A stretch of 64,000 nt of DNA. Origin: Streptomyces sp. CB00316. Its GTDB lineage: Bacteria > Actinomycetota > Actinomycetes > Streptomycetales > Streptomycetaceae. The translations under genes were made by a program, and so were the position numbers. Of this stretch, positions 28,689-38,027 are shown piece after piece; within the stretch, counting starts at the first letter, position 1; each line of letters opens with the position of its first letter. Below the pieces are notes generated by a model. The model was given only the letters and a program-made list of their open reading frames with translations. It was not told where the DNA came from and made no database searches. The stretch spans positions 682,001 to 746,000 of the forward strand of contig NZ_LIXI01000001.1 in NCBI RefSeq assembly GCF_001905595.1, in the 5' to 3' direction.

Positions 28689-29264
28689 GTGGGAGTCAGC
28701 CTCAGCAAGGGCGGCAACGTCTCGCTGACCAAGGCCGCGCCCAACCTGACCGCGGTCATCGTCGGTCTGGGCTGGGACGCCCGCACCACCACCGGCGGCG
28801 ACTTCGACCTCGACGCCAGCGCGCTGCTGGCGAACGCCGAGGGCAAGGTCGCGGCGGACGGCAATTTCGTCTTCTTCAACAACCTGAAGAGCCCCGACGG
28901 CTCCGTCGAGCACACCGGTGACAACCTCACCGGTGAGGGCGAGGGCGACGACGAAGTCATCAAGGTGAACCTCGCCGGCGTCCCGGCCGACGTCGACAAG
29001 ATCGTCTTCCCGGTCTCGATCTACGAGGCCGAGAGCCGTCAGCAGAGCTTCGGCCAGGTGCGCAACGCGTACATCCGCGTGGTGAACCAGGCCGACAACA
29101 GCGAGCTCGCCCGCTACGACCTGAGCGAGGACGCCTCGACGGAGACCGCGATGGTCTTCGGCGAGCTCTACCGCAACGGTGCCGAGTGGAAGTTCCGCGC
29201 CATCGGCCAGGGCTACGCGTCGGGCCTGCGCGGCATCGCGCAGGACTTCGGCGTCAACGTCTGA
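28689..29264 (+). CDS. TerD family stress protein (copy 1)
   Basis: A 191-residue TerD-domain protein ([12 protein letters not shown] start; [54 protein letters not shown]). TerD domains bind calcium through the Asp-rich loops and act in chemical-stress and phage-defence-like ter systems. GTG 28689 follows CTGGAGG. About 78% similar by eye to the next TerD. In Streptomyces such proteins also affect differentiation. Confidence 0.93.
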   Translation: MGVSLSKGGNVSLTKAAPNLTAVIVGLGWDARTTTGGDFDLDASALLANAEGKVAADGNFVFFNNLKSPDGSVEHTGDNLTGEGEGDDEVIKVNLAGVPADVDKIVFPVSIYEAESRQQSFGQVRNAYIRVVNQADNSELARYDLSEDASTETAMVFGELYRNGAEWKFRAIGQGYASGLRGIAQDFGVNV

Positions 29265-29327
29265 GGACACCGTCCGAGGACGCACGGGCCCAGCAGGACC
29301 GGGCGCGCGCAGCGCTCACGCACCACC

Positions 29328-29360
29328 CGTCCGGCGCCGCATCCTGTGCGGCGCCGGACG
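29328..29360 (+). terminator. Terminator after TerD copy 1
   Basis: CGTCCGGCGCCGCA (29328-29341) pairs perfectly with TGCGGCGCCGGACG (29347-29360), leaving a 5-nt loop. It separates the two terD genes into different transcripts or attenuates read-through. Confidence 0.8.
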
Positions 29361-29479
29361 CGCTCAGGGTGTGTCCGGCGGATCCATGGCCGGGTCCACC
29401 CTGACCGGGCGGCCTTCGGCGCCCGACCGCGGGCGTGGAGAGCGCCCGCCAGCGTTTCCACGACTCGGGGAGGACACAC

Positions 29480-30055
29480 ATGGGCGTCACACTCGCCAAG
29501 GGAGGCAATGTCTCCCTCTCCAAGGTCGCACCCAACCTCACGCAGGTGCTGGTCGGGCTCGGCTGGGACGCACGCTCCACCACCGGAGCCGATTTCGACC
29601 TCGACGCCAGCGCGCTGCTGTGCCAGTCGGGCCGGGTGCTCGGTGACGAGTGGTTCGTCTTCTACAACAACCTCACCAGCCCCGACGGCTCCGTCGAGCA
29701 CACCGGTGACAACCTGACGGGTGAGGGCGACGGCGACGACGAGTCGGTCATCGTGCGGCTCGACCAGGTCCCCGCGCACTGTGACAAGATCGTCTTTCCG
29801 GTCTCCATCCACGACGCCGACAACCGGGGCCAGGCGTTCGGGCAGGTCAGCAACGCCTTCATCCGCGTGGTGAACCAGGCCGACGGCCAGGAGCTGGCGC
29901 GCTACGACCTCAGTGAGGACGCCTCCACCGAGACCGCGATGATCTTCGGTGAGCTCTACCGCTACCAGGGCGAGTGGAAATTCCGTGCCGTCGGTCAGGG
30001 GTACGCGTCGGGGCTGCGGGGCATCGCTCTAGACTTCGGCGTCAACGTTTCGTAA
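29480..30055 (+). CDS. TerD family stress protein (copy 2)
   Basis: A second 191-residue TerD protein, nearly collinear with copy 1 ([43 protein letters not shown]). Its Asp clusters for calcium are intact. ATG 29480 is preceded by GGGGAGG. It is followed 70 bp later by the TerC-type membrane gene, a pairing typical of ter loci. Confidence 0.93.
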   Translation: MGVTLAKGGNVSLSKVAPNLTQVLVGLGWDARSTTGADFDLDASALLCQSGRVLGDEWFVFYNNLTSPDGSVEHTGDNLTGEGDGDDESVIVRLDQVPAHCDKIVFPVSIHDADNRGQAFGQVSNAFIRVVNQADGQELARYDLSEDASTETAMIFGELYRYQGEWKFRAVGQGYASGLRGIALDFGVNVS

Positions 30056-30125
30056 CGCCGCGCACGGCGCGGGGGAGCCCCGTACGTACCGGGGGAGACC
30101 CTTACATAGACACGATGGGGTAGCA

Positions 30126-31286
30126 GTGGTTCTGAAAACCTTCGGCTGGTCGTTCGCGGTTACCGCGCTCGGCCTGGTCGCAGCCTTCTTCTACGGGGGG
30201 TGGCAAGCCTTCGGCATCGTCGCGATCCTGACGATCCTGGAGATCTCGCTGTCCTTCGACAACGCGGTGATCAACGCCGGAATCCTGAAGAAGATGAATG
30301 CCTTCTGGCAGAAGATCTTCCTCACCATCGGCATCCTGATCGCCGTCTTCGGTATGCGGCTGGTCTTCCCCGTCGTGATCGTGGCCGTGAGTGCCCAGCT
30401 CGGGCCGATCGAGGCCATCGACCTTTCCTTCAACGACCCCGAGCGCTACAAGGAACTGGTGACGGACGCCCATCCGTCGATCGCCGCCTTCGGTGGCATG
30501 TTCCTGTTGATGATCTTCCTCGACTTCATCTTCGAGGATCGTGACATCCAGTGGCTGCGCTGGATCGAGCGCCCGCTCGCCAAGCTCGGCAAGGTCGACA
30601 TGCTGTCGGTCTGCGTCGCGCTGATCGTGCTGATGATCACCGCCATGACCTTCGCGACCCAGGCCCACCAGCACGGTGGCGGGCATGTGGACAAGGCGTC
30701 GACCGTCATGCTCTCGGGCATCGCGGGTCTGATCACCTACCTCGTCGTCGGCGGGCTCTCCGGATTCTTCGAGGGCAAGCTCGAAGAGGAGGAGGAGCGC
30801 GAGCACGAGGCCGAGGAGCAGGCCAGGAAGAAGGGCAAGCCCGTCACCGGGGTCGCCCTCGCCGGAAAGGCCGCGTTCTTCCTCTTCCTCTACCTGGAAG
30901 TCCTGGACGCCTCCTTCTCGTTCGACGGCGTCATCGGCGCCTTCGCCATCACCAACGAGATCGTGCTGATGGCCCTCGGCCTCGGCATCGGTGCCATGTA
31001 CGTCCGTTCGCTCACCGTCTACCTGGTCCGCCAGGGCACGCTGGACGACTACGTCTACCTGGAGCACGGCGCGCACTACGCGATCGGCGCGCTCTCCGTC
31101 ATCCTGCTGGTCACCATCCGGTACGAGATCAACGAGATCATCACCGGCCTGATCGGTGTCGTCCTCATCGGTCTCTCCTTCTGGTCCTCGCTCCGCCGCA
31201 ACCGGGCCATCGCCGCGGCGGGCGGAGGTGACGGGGAGACCGGAGGAAGTCCGGACTCCAAGGCCGAAGTCCACTCCGGGGTGTGA
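30126..31286 (+). CDS. TerC/DUF475 family membrane protein
   Basis: A 386-residue membrane protein of the TerC superfamily, DUF475 branch. Two similar halves each hold a membrane segment with conserved acidic residues (LEISLSFDNAVIN, and LEVLDASFSFDGV), as in metal-ion exporters. A charged loop with Glu runs (EEEEEREHEAEEQ) separates them. TerC proteins are predicted to form a metal-sensing membrane complex with TerD; here they are neighbours. Starts with GTG 30126. Confidence 0.9.
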   Translation: MVLKTFGWSFAVTALGLVAAFFYGGWQAFGIVAILTILEISLSFDNAVINAGILKKMNAFWQKIFLTIGILIAVFGMRLVFPVVIVAVSAQLGPIEAIDLSFNDPERYKELVTDAHPSIAAFGGMFLLMIFLDFIFEDRDIQWLRWIERPLAKLGKVDMLSVCVALIVLMITAMTFATQAHQHGGGHVDKASTVMLSGIAGLITYLVVGGLSGFFEGKLEEEEEREHEAEEQARKKGKPVTGVALAGKAAFFLFLYLEVLDASFSFDGVIGAFAITNEIVLMALGLGIGAMYVRSLTVYLVRQGTLDDYVYLEHGAHYAIGALSVILLVTIRYEINEIITGLIGVVLIGLSFWSSLRRNRAIAAAGGGDGETGGSPDSKAEVHSGV

Positions 31287-31449
31287 CCCGGTAGGGATTG
31301 AGGAACGCTCTCTGCGGGGCGGCCCACACGGCGACGGCTCTCCGGGATTCTCCCGGACCCGGCCCGGTGGCCGCCCCGCAGCGGTGTGCGGGGCCCGCGG
31401 CAGCGGGCGACAGGGGCGGGAACAGGTCGGGAGACAGGTGGGGGTTGGG

Positions 31450-32184
31450 ATGGGGTTCTTCGACGGCCTGTGGCCGGCGCGCGCGGCACAGTTCGACTCG
31501 GGCAACGGCACATCGAGCGCCATCGTGCTGTCGAAACGCAATGCCACGGTCTCGCTCAGCAAACAGGGCGCCCTCTCGGGCAACCTGAGGGTCAACCTGT
31601 CCTGGCGGATGCGCACATCGGACATCGAGGGCCGCTCGCGCCAGAGCGGACGGCTGCGGCGCCCCCTCAAGCTCTTCCAGCCCGAGGTGGTCCAGGCGCA
31701 CACCCAGGGCGTCGTCAACGTCGACCTGGACCTCGGCTGCATGTACGAACTGGCGGACGGCACCAAGGGGGTCGTGCAGCCGCTGGGCAACCTCATCGGC
31801 GATCTGAGCAGCCCGCCCTACATCCGGCTCAGCGGCGACGACCGCTTCGGCGCCCCCTCCGGGGAGACGGTCTACGTCAACCTCGACCAGCGCGACCAGT
31901 TCAAGCGGCTGCTGTTCTTCGTCTACATCTACGACCGGACGCCCGCGTTCGACCGTACGCACGCCAAGATCACGCTCTACCCGGGCAACGGCCCCCGGAT
32001 CGAGATCGAACTGGACGAGCGCGCCCCGCAGGCCCGCTCCTGCGCGGTGTTCACCGTGGAGAACGTCAAGGACGAGCTGATCGTGCGGCGCGAAGTGAAG
32101 TTCGTGTACGGATTCCAGTCCGAGCTGGACCGGCTCTACGGCTACGGCATGCAGTGGGGGCGGGGCTACAAGTCACGGACCTGA
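31450..32184 (+). CDS. Divergent TerD-family (TerA-like) protein
   Basis: A 244-residue protein of the TerD superfamily, seen in VSLSKQGALSGNLRVNLSW, the acidic VNVDLDLGCMYELADG and the YVNLDQRDQFKRLLFFVYIY strand. It has an extra basic N-terminal segment (RSRQSGRLRRPLK) absent from ordinary TerD. The ATG at 31450 lacks a strong ribosome site, so a GTG nearby is possible. It probably joins the TerC/TerD membrane complex. Confidence 0.8.
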   Translation: MGFFDGLWPARAAQFDSGNGTSSAIVLSKRNATVSLSKQGALSGNLRVNLSWRMRTSDIEGRSRQSGRLRRPLKLFQPEVVQAHTQGVVNVDLDLGCMYELADGTKGVVQPLGNLIGDLSSPPYIRLSGDDRFGAPSGETVYVNLDQRDQFKRLLFFVYIYDRTPAFDRTHAKITLYPGNGPRIEIELDERAPQARSCAVFTVENVKDELIVRREVKFVYGFQSELDRLYGYGMQWGRGYKSRT

Positions 32185-32238
32185 GTGGTCCGAGGCCATA
32201 CCCGGCGTGCTCCGCGCTCGTACCGCGGTGCTGCGGGC

Positions 32239-33156
32239 TCAGGACCGGATGAACTGCGGCCCTTGCGGAGGCAGGACGAAATGCGGGTCCGGCGCGTGGG
32301 CGGCGGCCGCCGCCGGCTGCGGGTAGCCGTACGCGGGCGGCGCACCGGCCGCCTGCGGGTAGCCGTACGCCGGCTGGGCGTTCGCGGCGGGCTGCGGCGC
32401 GGGCACCGGGGGTGCGGTCGGGGGCGCGACGGGCTGCGGGTAGCCGTAGGCGGGCTGCCGGTGCAGGACCGTGGCCTGGGAGTCGGGGTCCGGCGCGGAA
32501 GCCGCGTGCGTGGCGGCGGGATCGGAGGCGGCGTGGGCGGGCGCGTGGGCAGCGGGTGGCTGAGCGGGGCCCGGGGCGGCTCCGGACGGCTCCTCCGCAC
32601 CGTCACCGGCCTCCGAATCGTCGACCGAGATCCCGAAGGCGGTGGCAAGACCGATCAGCCCGGTGGGATAGCCCTGGCCGACCGCCCGGAACTTCCACCC
32701 CTCGCCGCGCCGGTAGAGCTCCCCGCAGATGATCGCGGTCTCCTCCCCGGTCTCCGGCCGCACATCGAAGACGGCCAGCGGGTCCCCGTCGGCGAACGCC
32801 GCGTCGAAGAGGAGTATCCGCAGGTCGGGCACCTGCTGGAAGGCGTCGCCGTCGGTGGAGGCGGCGATGACCACCTGGTCCACCGACGCGTCCAGCGCGC
32901 CGAGGTCCGCCTCGATGGTGTCCGTGAGCCCCTCGGCGACACTGCGCTTCGGCAGCCGCCGGACCAGCCCGGAGGGGTGGCGCGGCTGGTTGTAGAAGAC
33001 GAAGTCCTCGTCGGACCGCACACGGCCGGAGGTCCCGAGCAACAGGGCGGAGGCGTCCACGTCGGGAACACCGGTCCCCGGGGTCCAGCGCAGCACGGCC
33101 CGCACGGCCACGGCGTCGACCGGGACGTTCGAGCCCTTCAGCATCGTGTGCGTCAT
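32239..33156 (-). CDS. TerD-domain protein with Pro/Ala-rich AYGYPQ tail
   Basis: A 305-residue protein: a TerD domain (about 1-180; [34 protein letters not shown]) joined to a 120-residue disordered tail rich in Pro, Ala and Gln. The tail holds three AYGYPQ motifs. It is divergent from the aldolase gene and convergent with the TerA-like gene. ATG 33156 is the last of three in-frame ATGs and has AGGA upstream. The tail resembles low-complexity or adhesive linkers; its role is unknown. Confidence 0.82.
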   Translation of the reverse strand: MTHTMLKGSNVPVDAVAVRAVLRWTPGTGVPDVDASALLLGTSGRVRSDEDFVFYNQPRHPSGLVRRLPKRSVAEGLTDTIEADLGALDASVDQVVIAASTDGDAFQQVPDLRILLFDAAFADGDPLAVFDVRPETGEETAIICGELYRRGEGWKFRAVGQGYPTGLIGLATAFGISVDDSEAGDGAEEPSGAAPGPAQPPAAHAPAHAASDPAATHAASAPDPDSQATVLHRQPAYGYPQPVAPPTAPPVPAPQPAANAQPAYGYPQAAGAPPAYGYPQPAAAAAHAPDPHFVLPPQGPQFIRS

Positions 33157-33408
33157 GGGCGTCATCCTGCCTGCTGGCGGCACGTGCGGACAACGCGGGG
33201 CGGCAGAGTCCCTGGCCTGTCGTGTCGGTGCCAGGCCGGAGAGGGGGAAGAGGGAGGGAGAAGGAGGGCCGAACGGTACCGCGAGAAGAGACGGGGTGAA
33301 GGGCGGGTAACCGGAAATTCATGTACATCGGGAACTGTTGACACGCGTCCGTACGTACTATTACCGGCCATACGTTGTCCGGCCGGTCAGGCAGTTCGAG
33401 GGAAACTC

Positions 33409-34581
33409 ATGCGTCACTTCGGGTATATATCGCCCGCTGCCCGCGAGGGCCTGTTCTTCCAGGAGCCGTGTGAGTTCAGCGCGGCCTCGCCCGCGAGCCT
33501 GCTCTCCGTCGCCCTGGGCGCCACGCTCTACTCCCCCGCCACCCGGCCCACGCTGGCCGACGACGTGATCAAGCAGGCCGGGCGTGGCGTCGTCTCCATG
33601 GTGCTGTGCCTGGAGGATTCGATCGACGACGCCGAGGTGGTCGACGCCGAGGCCAACCTGGTCAGGCAGTTCGCGGAGCTGGCGGAGCGGGACGCCACAG
33701 GCGCCGGACTGCCGCTCCTCTTCGTCCGGGTCCGCGAACCGGGCCAGATCGCCGACCTCGTCGACCGGCTCGGCGCCTCCGTCCGGATGTTGTCCGGTTT
33801 TGTACTTCCTAAATTCACCGAAGAGCGGGGAACGCTCTTCCTGGAGGCCCTGGCGGAAGCCGAAGCGGCCTGCGGGCAACGGCTGTTCGCCATGCCGGTC
33901 CTCGAATCGCCCGAGCTGCTCCACCTGGAAACGCGCGGTGAGGTCCTCCAGGGAATCGCGCGCTCCGTCGACAAGTACCGGGACCGGGTGCTCGCCCTGC
34001 GGCTCGGCGTCACCGACTTCTGCTCGGCCTACGGACTGCGCCGCGCGCCCGACATGACGGCGTACGACGTCCAGATCGTCGGCTCCGTGATCGCCGACGT
34101 GGTCAATGTGCTCGGCCGGGCCGACGGCACCGGCTTCACGATCACCGGCCCGGTCTGGGAGTACTTCCGCCGCCAGGAGCGCATGTTCAAGCCCCAGCTG
34201 CGCCGCAGCCCCTTTCTGGAGGGCAGCGCGGAGGAACTGCGTACGGCACTGATCGAGCACGACCTCGACGGCCTGCTGCGGGAGATCGAGCTCGACCGGG
34301 CCAACGGCCTGCTCGGCAAGACCTGCATCCACCCGTCGCACGTGGCACCCGTCCACGCACTGTCCGTGGTCAGCCATGAGGAGTTCACCGACGCGCAGGA
34401 CATCCTGCGGCCCGAGCGCGGAGGCGGCGGGGTGCTGCGCTCGGCGTATACGAACAAGATGAACGAAGTGAAGCCCCACCGGGCCTGGGCCGAGCGCACG
34501 CTCCGGCGGGCCGAGGTCTTCGGGGTGGCGAGCCAGGACGTCGGCTTCGTGGACCTGCTGGCCGCCGGCCTGACGAAGTGA
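33409..34581 (+). CDS. HpcH/HpaI aldolase-like C-C lyase of the ter module
   Basis: A 390-residue TIM-barrel enzyme of the HpcH/HpaI aldolase/citrate lyase beta class (CLEDSIDDAEV, LFVRVREP, FVLPKF, CIHPSHV). In ter loci this lyase is predicted to take part in making a nucleoside-like metabolite. ATG 33409 follows GAGGG. A consensus -35, TTGACA, lies at 33338, but no good -10 was found. It begins the operon with the PRTase fusion and HAD genes. Confidence 0.85.
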   Translation: MRHFGYISPAAREGLFFQEPCEFSAASPASLLSVALGATLYSPATRPTLADDVIKQAGRGVVSMVLCLEDSIDDAEVVDAEANLVRQFAELAERDATGAGLPLLFVRVREPGQIADLVDRLGASVRMLSGFVLPKFTEERGTLFLEALAEAEAACGQRLFAMPVLESPELLHLETRGEVLQGIARSVDKYRDRVLALRLGVTDFCSAYGLRRAPDMTAYDVQIVGSVIADVVNVLGRADGTGFTITGPVWEYFRRQERMFKPQLRRSPFLEGSAEELRTALIEHDLDGLLREIELDRANGLLGKTCIHPSHVAPVHALSVVSHEEFTDAQDILRPERGGGGVLRSAYTNKMNEVKPHRAWAERTLRRAEVFGVASQDVGFVDLLAAGLTK

Positions 34582-34628
34582 GCGCGCGTCGATGAGCGGG
34601 CGAGGTGAGCGCGTGTCGATGAGCGAGC
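34575..34628 (+). repeat. 27-bp tandem duplication at lyase/PRTase junction
   Basis: Copies 34575-34601 and 34602-34628 match at 24 of 27 positions. The first contains the lyase stop codon. Each contains an in-frame ATG with an upstream AG-rich stretch, so the duplication created alternative starts for the PRTase fusion. Confidence 0.75.
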
Positions 34629-34648
34629 GCGTGAGGAGAGAAGAGGCC

Positions 34649-37150
34649 GTGGACGTGGTGTGGTCGGGCGACTGGGTGGCCGAGCGGCTGGGAGTGGCCC
34701 TGGAGGGCGACGGGGAGCTCCGGGAGCTGCTGGGCCTCGCCCTGCGGCGCAACCCCAAGCGGGCCCACCTGCTCGTCTCCAACGTGCTGGGCAAGCATGT
34801 GCCCCAGAGGCCCTCCGTCGTGTACGGGGCGGGGTACGGGCTCGGCGAGCGCGTACGGGCGCTCCTCGGCACCGAGGACGCCCGCCGCGCCGTCGTCCTC
34901 GGGTACGCGGAAACGGCCACCGGCCTCGGCCACGCCGTCGCGGACGGTCTGCGGGACGCCCCGTACCTGCACTCCACCCGGCGGCCCGTCGCGGGCGTCG
35001 CGCAGGCGGGGGGCTTCGAGGAGGCCCACTCGCACGCCACCTCGCACCTGCTGCTGCCGGAGGACCCGGAGCTGCTGGCGGGGGGAGCGGAGGCGTCCCC
35101 CCTGGTGCTGGTCGACGACGAGTTCTCCACCGGCAACACCGTGCTCAACACGATCCGCGCCCTGCACGAGTCGCACCCGCGCGAGCGGTACGTCATCGTC
35201 GCGCTGGTCGACATGCGCTCGGCGGGGGACCGCGACCGGCTGACCGCCTTCGCCGCCGAGATCAGCGCCCGCGTCGACCTGGTGACCCGCTCCACTGGCA
35301 CGGTCACGCTCCCCGAAGGCGTACTGGAACGGGGCCAGGCCCTGGTCGCGGCCCAGGAGGCAGAGCAGGCAGAGCAGGCAGGGCAGGCGGGGCAGGCGGG
35401 GCAGGCGGAGAAGGCTGCCGCAGCCCTCGCCCCCGTCACCCGGGTCGACCTGGAGTGGCCGACGGGCGTCCCCGACGGCGGCCGGCACGGCTTCACCCCG
35501 GCCCACCGGGTGACGCTCGAAGCGGCACTCCCGGGTATGGCGGAGCGGATCGCGGGTGCCCTGGGCAGTAACGTCCGCCGCGTGCTCGTCCTCGGCTTCG
35601 AGGAGCTGATGTACGCGCCGCTGCGCCTGGGCACCGCCCTGGAAGCGGCGCTGGGGGAGGACGGCGCCGAGGTCCGCTACTCCACCACCACCCGCTCGCC
35701 CGTCCTCGCCGTCGACGACCCCGGCTACGCGATACGCACCCGCCTCGTCTTCCCGGCCCACGACGACCCGGCGGACGGGCCCGGCGACCGGTACGCGTAC
35801 AACGTGGCGAAAGCGGGCTTCGACGCGGTGGTCGCCGTCGTCGACTCCACCGCCGACACCCCCGAACTGCACGCCCCCGACGGCCTGCTGACCCGCTTGG
35901 CGGCCCACACCGGCCAGGTCCTCCTCGCGGTCGTCCCCTCGTACGCCCCCCTACCTGTCCAGGAGCCCGCCGTGCTGCCCGAGCCCCTCCGAGGCCCCGA
36001 CTTCTCCAGTTACACGCCCGAGGACGTCGGCTGGCTGCTTCAGGACCTCTCGCACACCGAGTTGGAGGCGCCCACCGAGGAGCGCGAGGAGGCGATCCAG
36101 AGCGGCGGCGCGCACTACGCGGAGTCGCTGCCCGTCGAGTACCAGCCGAGCGCCGAGTACCAGGCTCTGTTCACGGCCGCCCTGGACGCCTCCGCCGCGC
36201 GCATCGCCCGTGCGGTGGGCACCGTCACCGAGACGGTCCTCGCCGAACGCGGACCGCGCCCGGTCCTCGTCTCGCTCGCCCGCGCCGGAACGCCTGTCGG
36301 GGTGCTGATGCGCCACTGGGCCCGCCATCGGCACGGCCTGGACCTGCCGCACTACGCCATCTCCATCGTCCGGGGGCGGGGCATCGACGCCACCGCCCTG
36401 CGCTGGCTCGCCGCCCACCACGGCCCGGCCGATGTGGTGTTCGTCGACGGCTGGACGGGGAAGGGTGCGATCACCCGCGAACTGGCTGCGGCGATCGAGG
36501 AGTTCGAGGCGTCGGGCGGACCGGGCGGCTCCGCGGGCCCGGCCGGCTTCAACCCGGAGATCGCGGTGCTCGCCGACCCGGGCGGCTGCGTCCGTACGTA
36601 CGGCACCCGCGAGGACTTCCTGATCCCCTCGGCCTGCCTCAACTCCACGGTCTCCGGACTCATCTCCCGTACGGTGCTCCGCGCCGACCTGGTCGGCCCC
36701 GACGACTTCCACGGCGCGAAGTTCTACCGCGAGCTGGCGGAATCCGACGTCTCCGGCGACTTCCTGGCGGCGGTGAACGCGCGCTTCGACGAGGTGGCGG
36801 ACCAGGTCGACGCCGAGACCAAGGAGCTGCTCGCCGCCGACCGGGCCCCGACCTGGGAGGGCTGGGCGGCCGTCGAGCGGATCAGCGAGGAGTACGGCAT
36901 CCACGACGTCAACCTGGTCAAGCCGGGCGTCGGCGAGACCACCCGGGTCCTGCTCCGCCGGGTCCCCTGGAAGATCCTCGCGAAGCGCGGGGCGGGCGCG
37001 GACCTCCAGCACATCCGCCTGCTGGCCGAGCAGCGCGGCGTCCCGGTCGAGGAGGTCGACGACCTTCCGTACAGCTGTGTCGGTCTGATCCACCCCCGGT
37101 TCACGCGCGGTGCGACGGGCGCGGACGGCAAGGCGGTGCAGGGCGCATGA
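34649..37150 (+). CDS. PRTase-TRSP-StiP-PELOTA fusion protein
   Basis: A protein of about 833 residues joining parts usually split over two genes of the ter metabolite pathway. In order: a phosphoribosyltransferase (PRPP loop VLVDDEFSTGNT), an Ala/Glu/Gln/Gly linker coded by a 9-bp repeat, the TRSP domain (VLGFEELMYAPL), the StiP domain (VSLARAGTPVGVL ... VFVDGWTGKG), and a C-terminal PELOTA RNA-binding domain (VKPGVGETTRVLLRRVPWK). GTG 34649 has GGAGAG at a good distance. ATG 34592 and 34619 lie in two copies of a 27-bp repeat and are alternatives. It is coupled to the HAD gene (ATGA). Confidence 0.85.
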   Translation: MDVVWSGDWVAERLGVALEGDGELRELLGLALRRNPKRAHLLVSNVLGKHVPQRPSVVYGAGYGLGERVRALLGTEDARRAVVLGYAETATGLGHAVADGLRDAPYLHSTRRPVAGVAQAGGFEEAHSHATSHLLLPEDPELLAGGAEASPLVLVDDEFSTGNTVLNTIRALHESHPRERYVIVALVDMRSAGDRDRLTAFAAEISARVDLVTRSTGTVTLPEGVLERGQALVAAQEAEQAEQAGQAGQAGQAEKAAAALAPVTRVDLEWPTGVPDGGRHGFTPAHRVTLEAALPGMAERIAGALGSNVRRVLVLGFEELMYAPLRLGTALEAALGEDGAEVRYSTTTRSPVLAVDDPGYAIRTRLVFPAHDDPADGPGDRYAYNVAKAGFDAVVAVVDSTADTPELHAPDGLLTRLAAHTGQVLLAVVPSYAPLPVQEPAVLPEPLRGPDFSSYTPEDVGWLLQDLSHTELEAPTEEREEAIQSGGAHYAESLPVEYQPSAEYQALFTAALDASAARIARAVGTVTETVLAERGPRPVLVSLARAGTPVGVLMRHWARHRHGLDLPHYAISIVRGRGIDATALRWLAAHHGPADVVFVDGWTGKGAITRELAAAIEEFEASGGPGGSAGPAGFNPEIAVLADPGGCVRTYGTREDFLIPSACLNSTVSGLISRTVLRADLVGPDDFHGAKFYRELAESDVSGDFLAAVNARFDEVADQVDAETKELLAADRAPTWEGWAAVERISEEYGIHDVNLVKPGVGETTRVLLRRVPWKILAKRGAGADLQHIRLLAEQRGVPVEEVDDLPYSCVGLIHPRFTRGATGADGKAVQGA
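35360..35413 (+). repeat. 9-bp minisatellite in PRTase-TRSP linker
   Basis: Six 9-bp units of the type GCAGAGCAG / GCGGGGCAG, in frame, encoding AEQ and AGQ triplets between the PRTase and TRSP domains. Confidence 0.85.
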
Positions 37151-37971
37151 CCGCTGTGAACGGCTCCGCCACCCTGGTGGCGAGCGACCTCGACCGCACG
37201 CTCATCTACTCGGCGGCCGCACTCGACCTGGCGATGCCGGACGCGGAGGCCCCCCGACTCCTCTGCGTCGAGGTGTACGGCCACAAGCCCCTCTCGTACA
37301 TGACGGAGACGGCCGCCGCCCTTCTCGCCGAGGTGGCCGGCTCCACGGTCTTCGTGCCCACCACCACCCGGACCCGCGAGCAGTACCACCGCATCCATCT
37401 CCCCGGCCCCGCCCCGCAGTACGCGATCTGCGCCAACGGCGGGCACATCCTGGTCGACGGGGTCTCCGACCGGGACTGGCAGGCGCAGGTGGAGGCCCGC
37501 ATCGCCGACGCGTGCGCCCCCCTCACCGAGATCCGCGCCCACCTCGCCACCACCGCCGACCCGGCCTGGCTCCTCAAGGAGCGGGTGGCCGAGAACCTCT
37601 TCGCCTATCTGGTCGTCGAGCGCTCCCTGCTCCCCGAGGAGTGGGTGAAGGAGCTGGCGGTCTGGGCACAGGAGCGCGGCTGGACCGTCTCCCTCCAGGG
37701 GCGCAAGATCTACGCGGTCCCCGTGCCGCTCACCAAGAGCGCCGCCATGAACGAGGTCGTCCGCCGCTCCGGCGCCACCCGCACCCTCGCCGCCGGGGAC
37801 TCCCTCCTCGACGCCGACCTGCTGCTCGCCGCCGACCTCGGCTGGCGCCCCGGCCACGGCGAACTGGCCGACAACGACTGGCGCGCCCCGCACGTCGTGG
37901 CGCTGGAGGAACGGGGAGGGGCCGCGGGGGAGGAGATCCTGCGCCGGTTCCTGGCGGCTTCGGCCGTGTGA
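37147..37971 (+). CDS. HAD-superfamily hydrolase of the ter module
   Basis: A 274-residue HAD phosphatase with motif I SDLDRTLIY (nucleophile Asp and acid Asp), a TTTRTREQY motif II, a Lys in PLTKSAAM, and GDSLLDADLL as motif IV. In ter loci this HAD is predicted to dephosphorylate the nucleoside-like product made by the PRTase. It overlaps the fusion gene by four bases (ATGA). The ATP-grasp ligases usual in the pathway are not seen in the window. Confidence 0.88.
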   Translation: MTAVNGSATLVASDLDRTLIYSAAALDLAMPDAEAPRLLCVEVYGHKPLSYMTETAAALLAEVAGSTVFVPTTTRTREQYHRIHLPGPAPQYAICANGGHILVDGVSDRDWQAQVEARIADACAPLTEIRAHLATTADPAWLLKERVAENLFAYLVVERSLLPEEWVKELAVWAQERGWTVSLQGRKIYAVPVPLTKSAAMNEVVRRSGATRTLAAGDSLLDADLLLAADLGWRPGHGELADNDWRAPHVVALEERGGAAGEEILRRFLAASAV

Positions 37972-38027
37972 GTCCGGTTGCGTGGGTTCGGCTGCGCGAA
38001 GGCGCGGGTCAGGGAAGGGTGGGGGGC

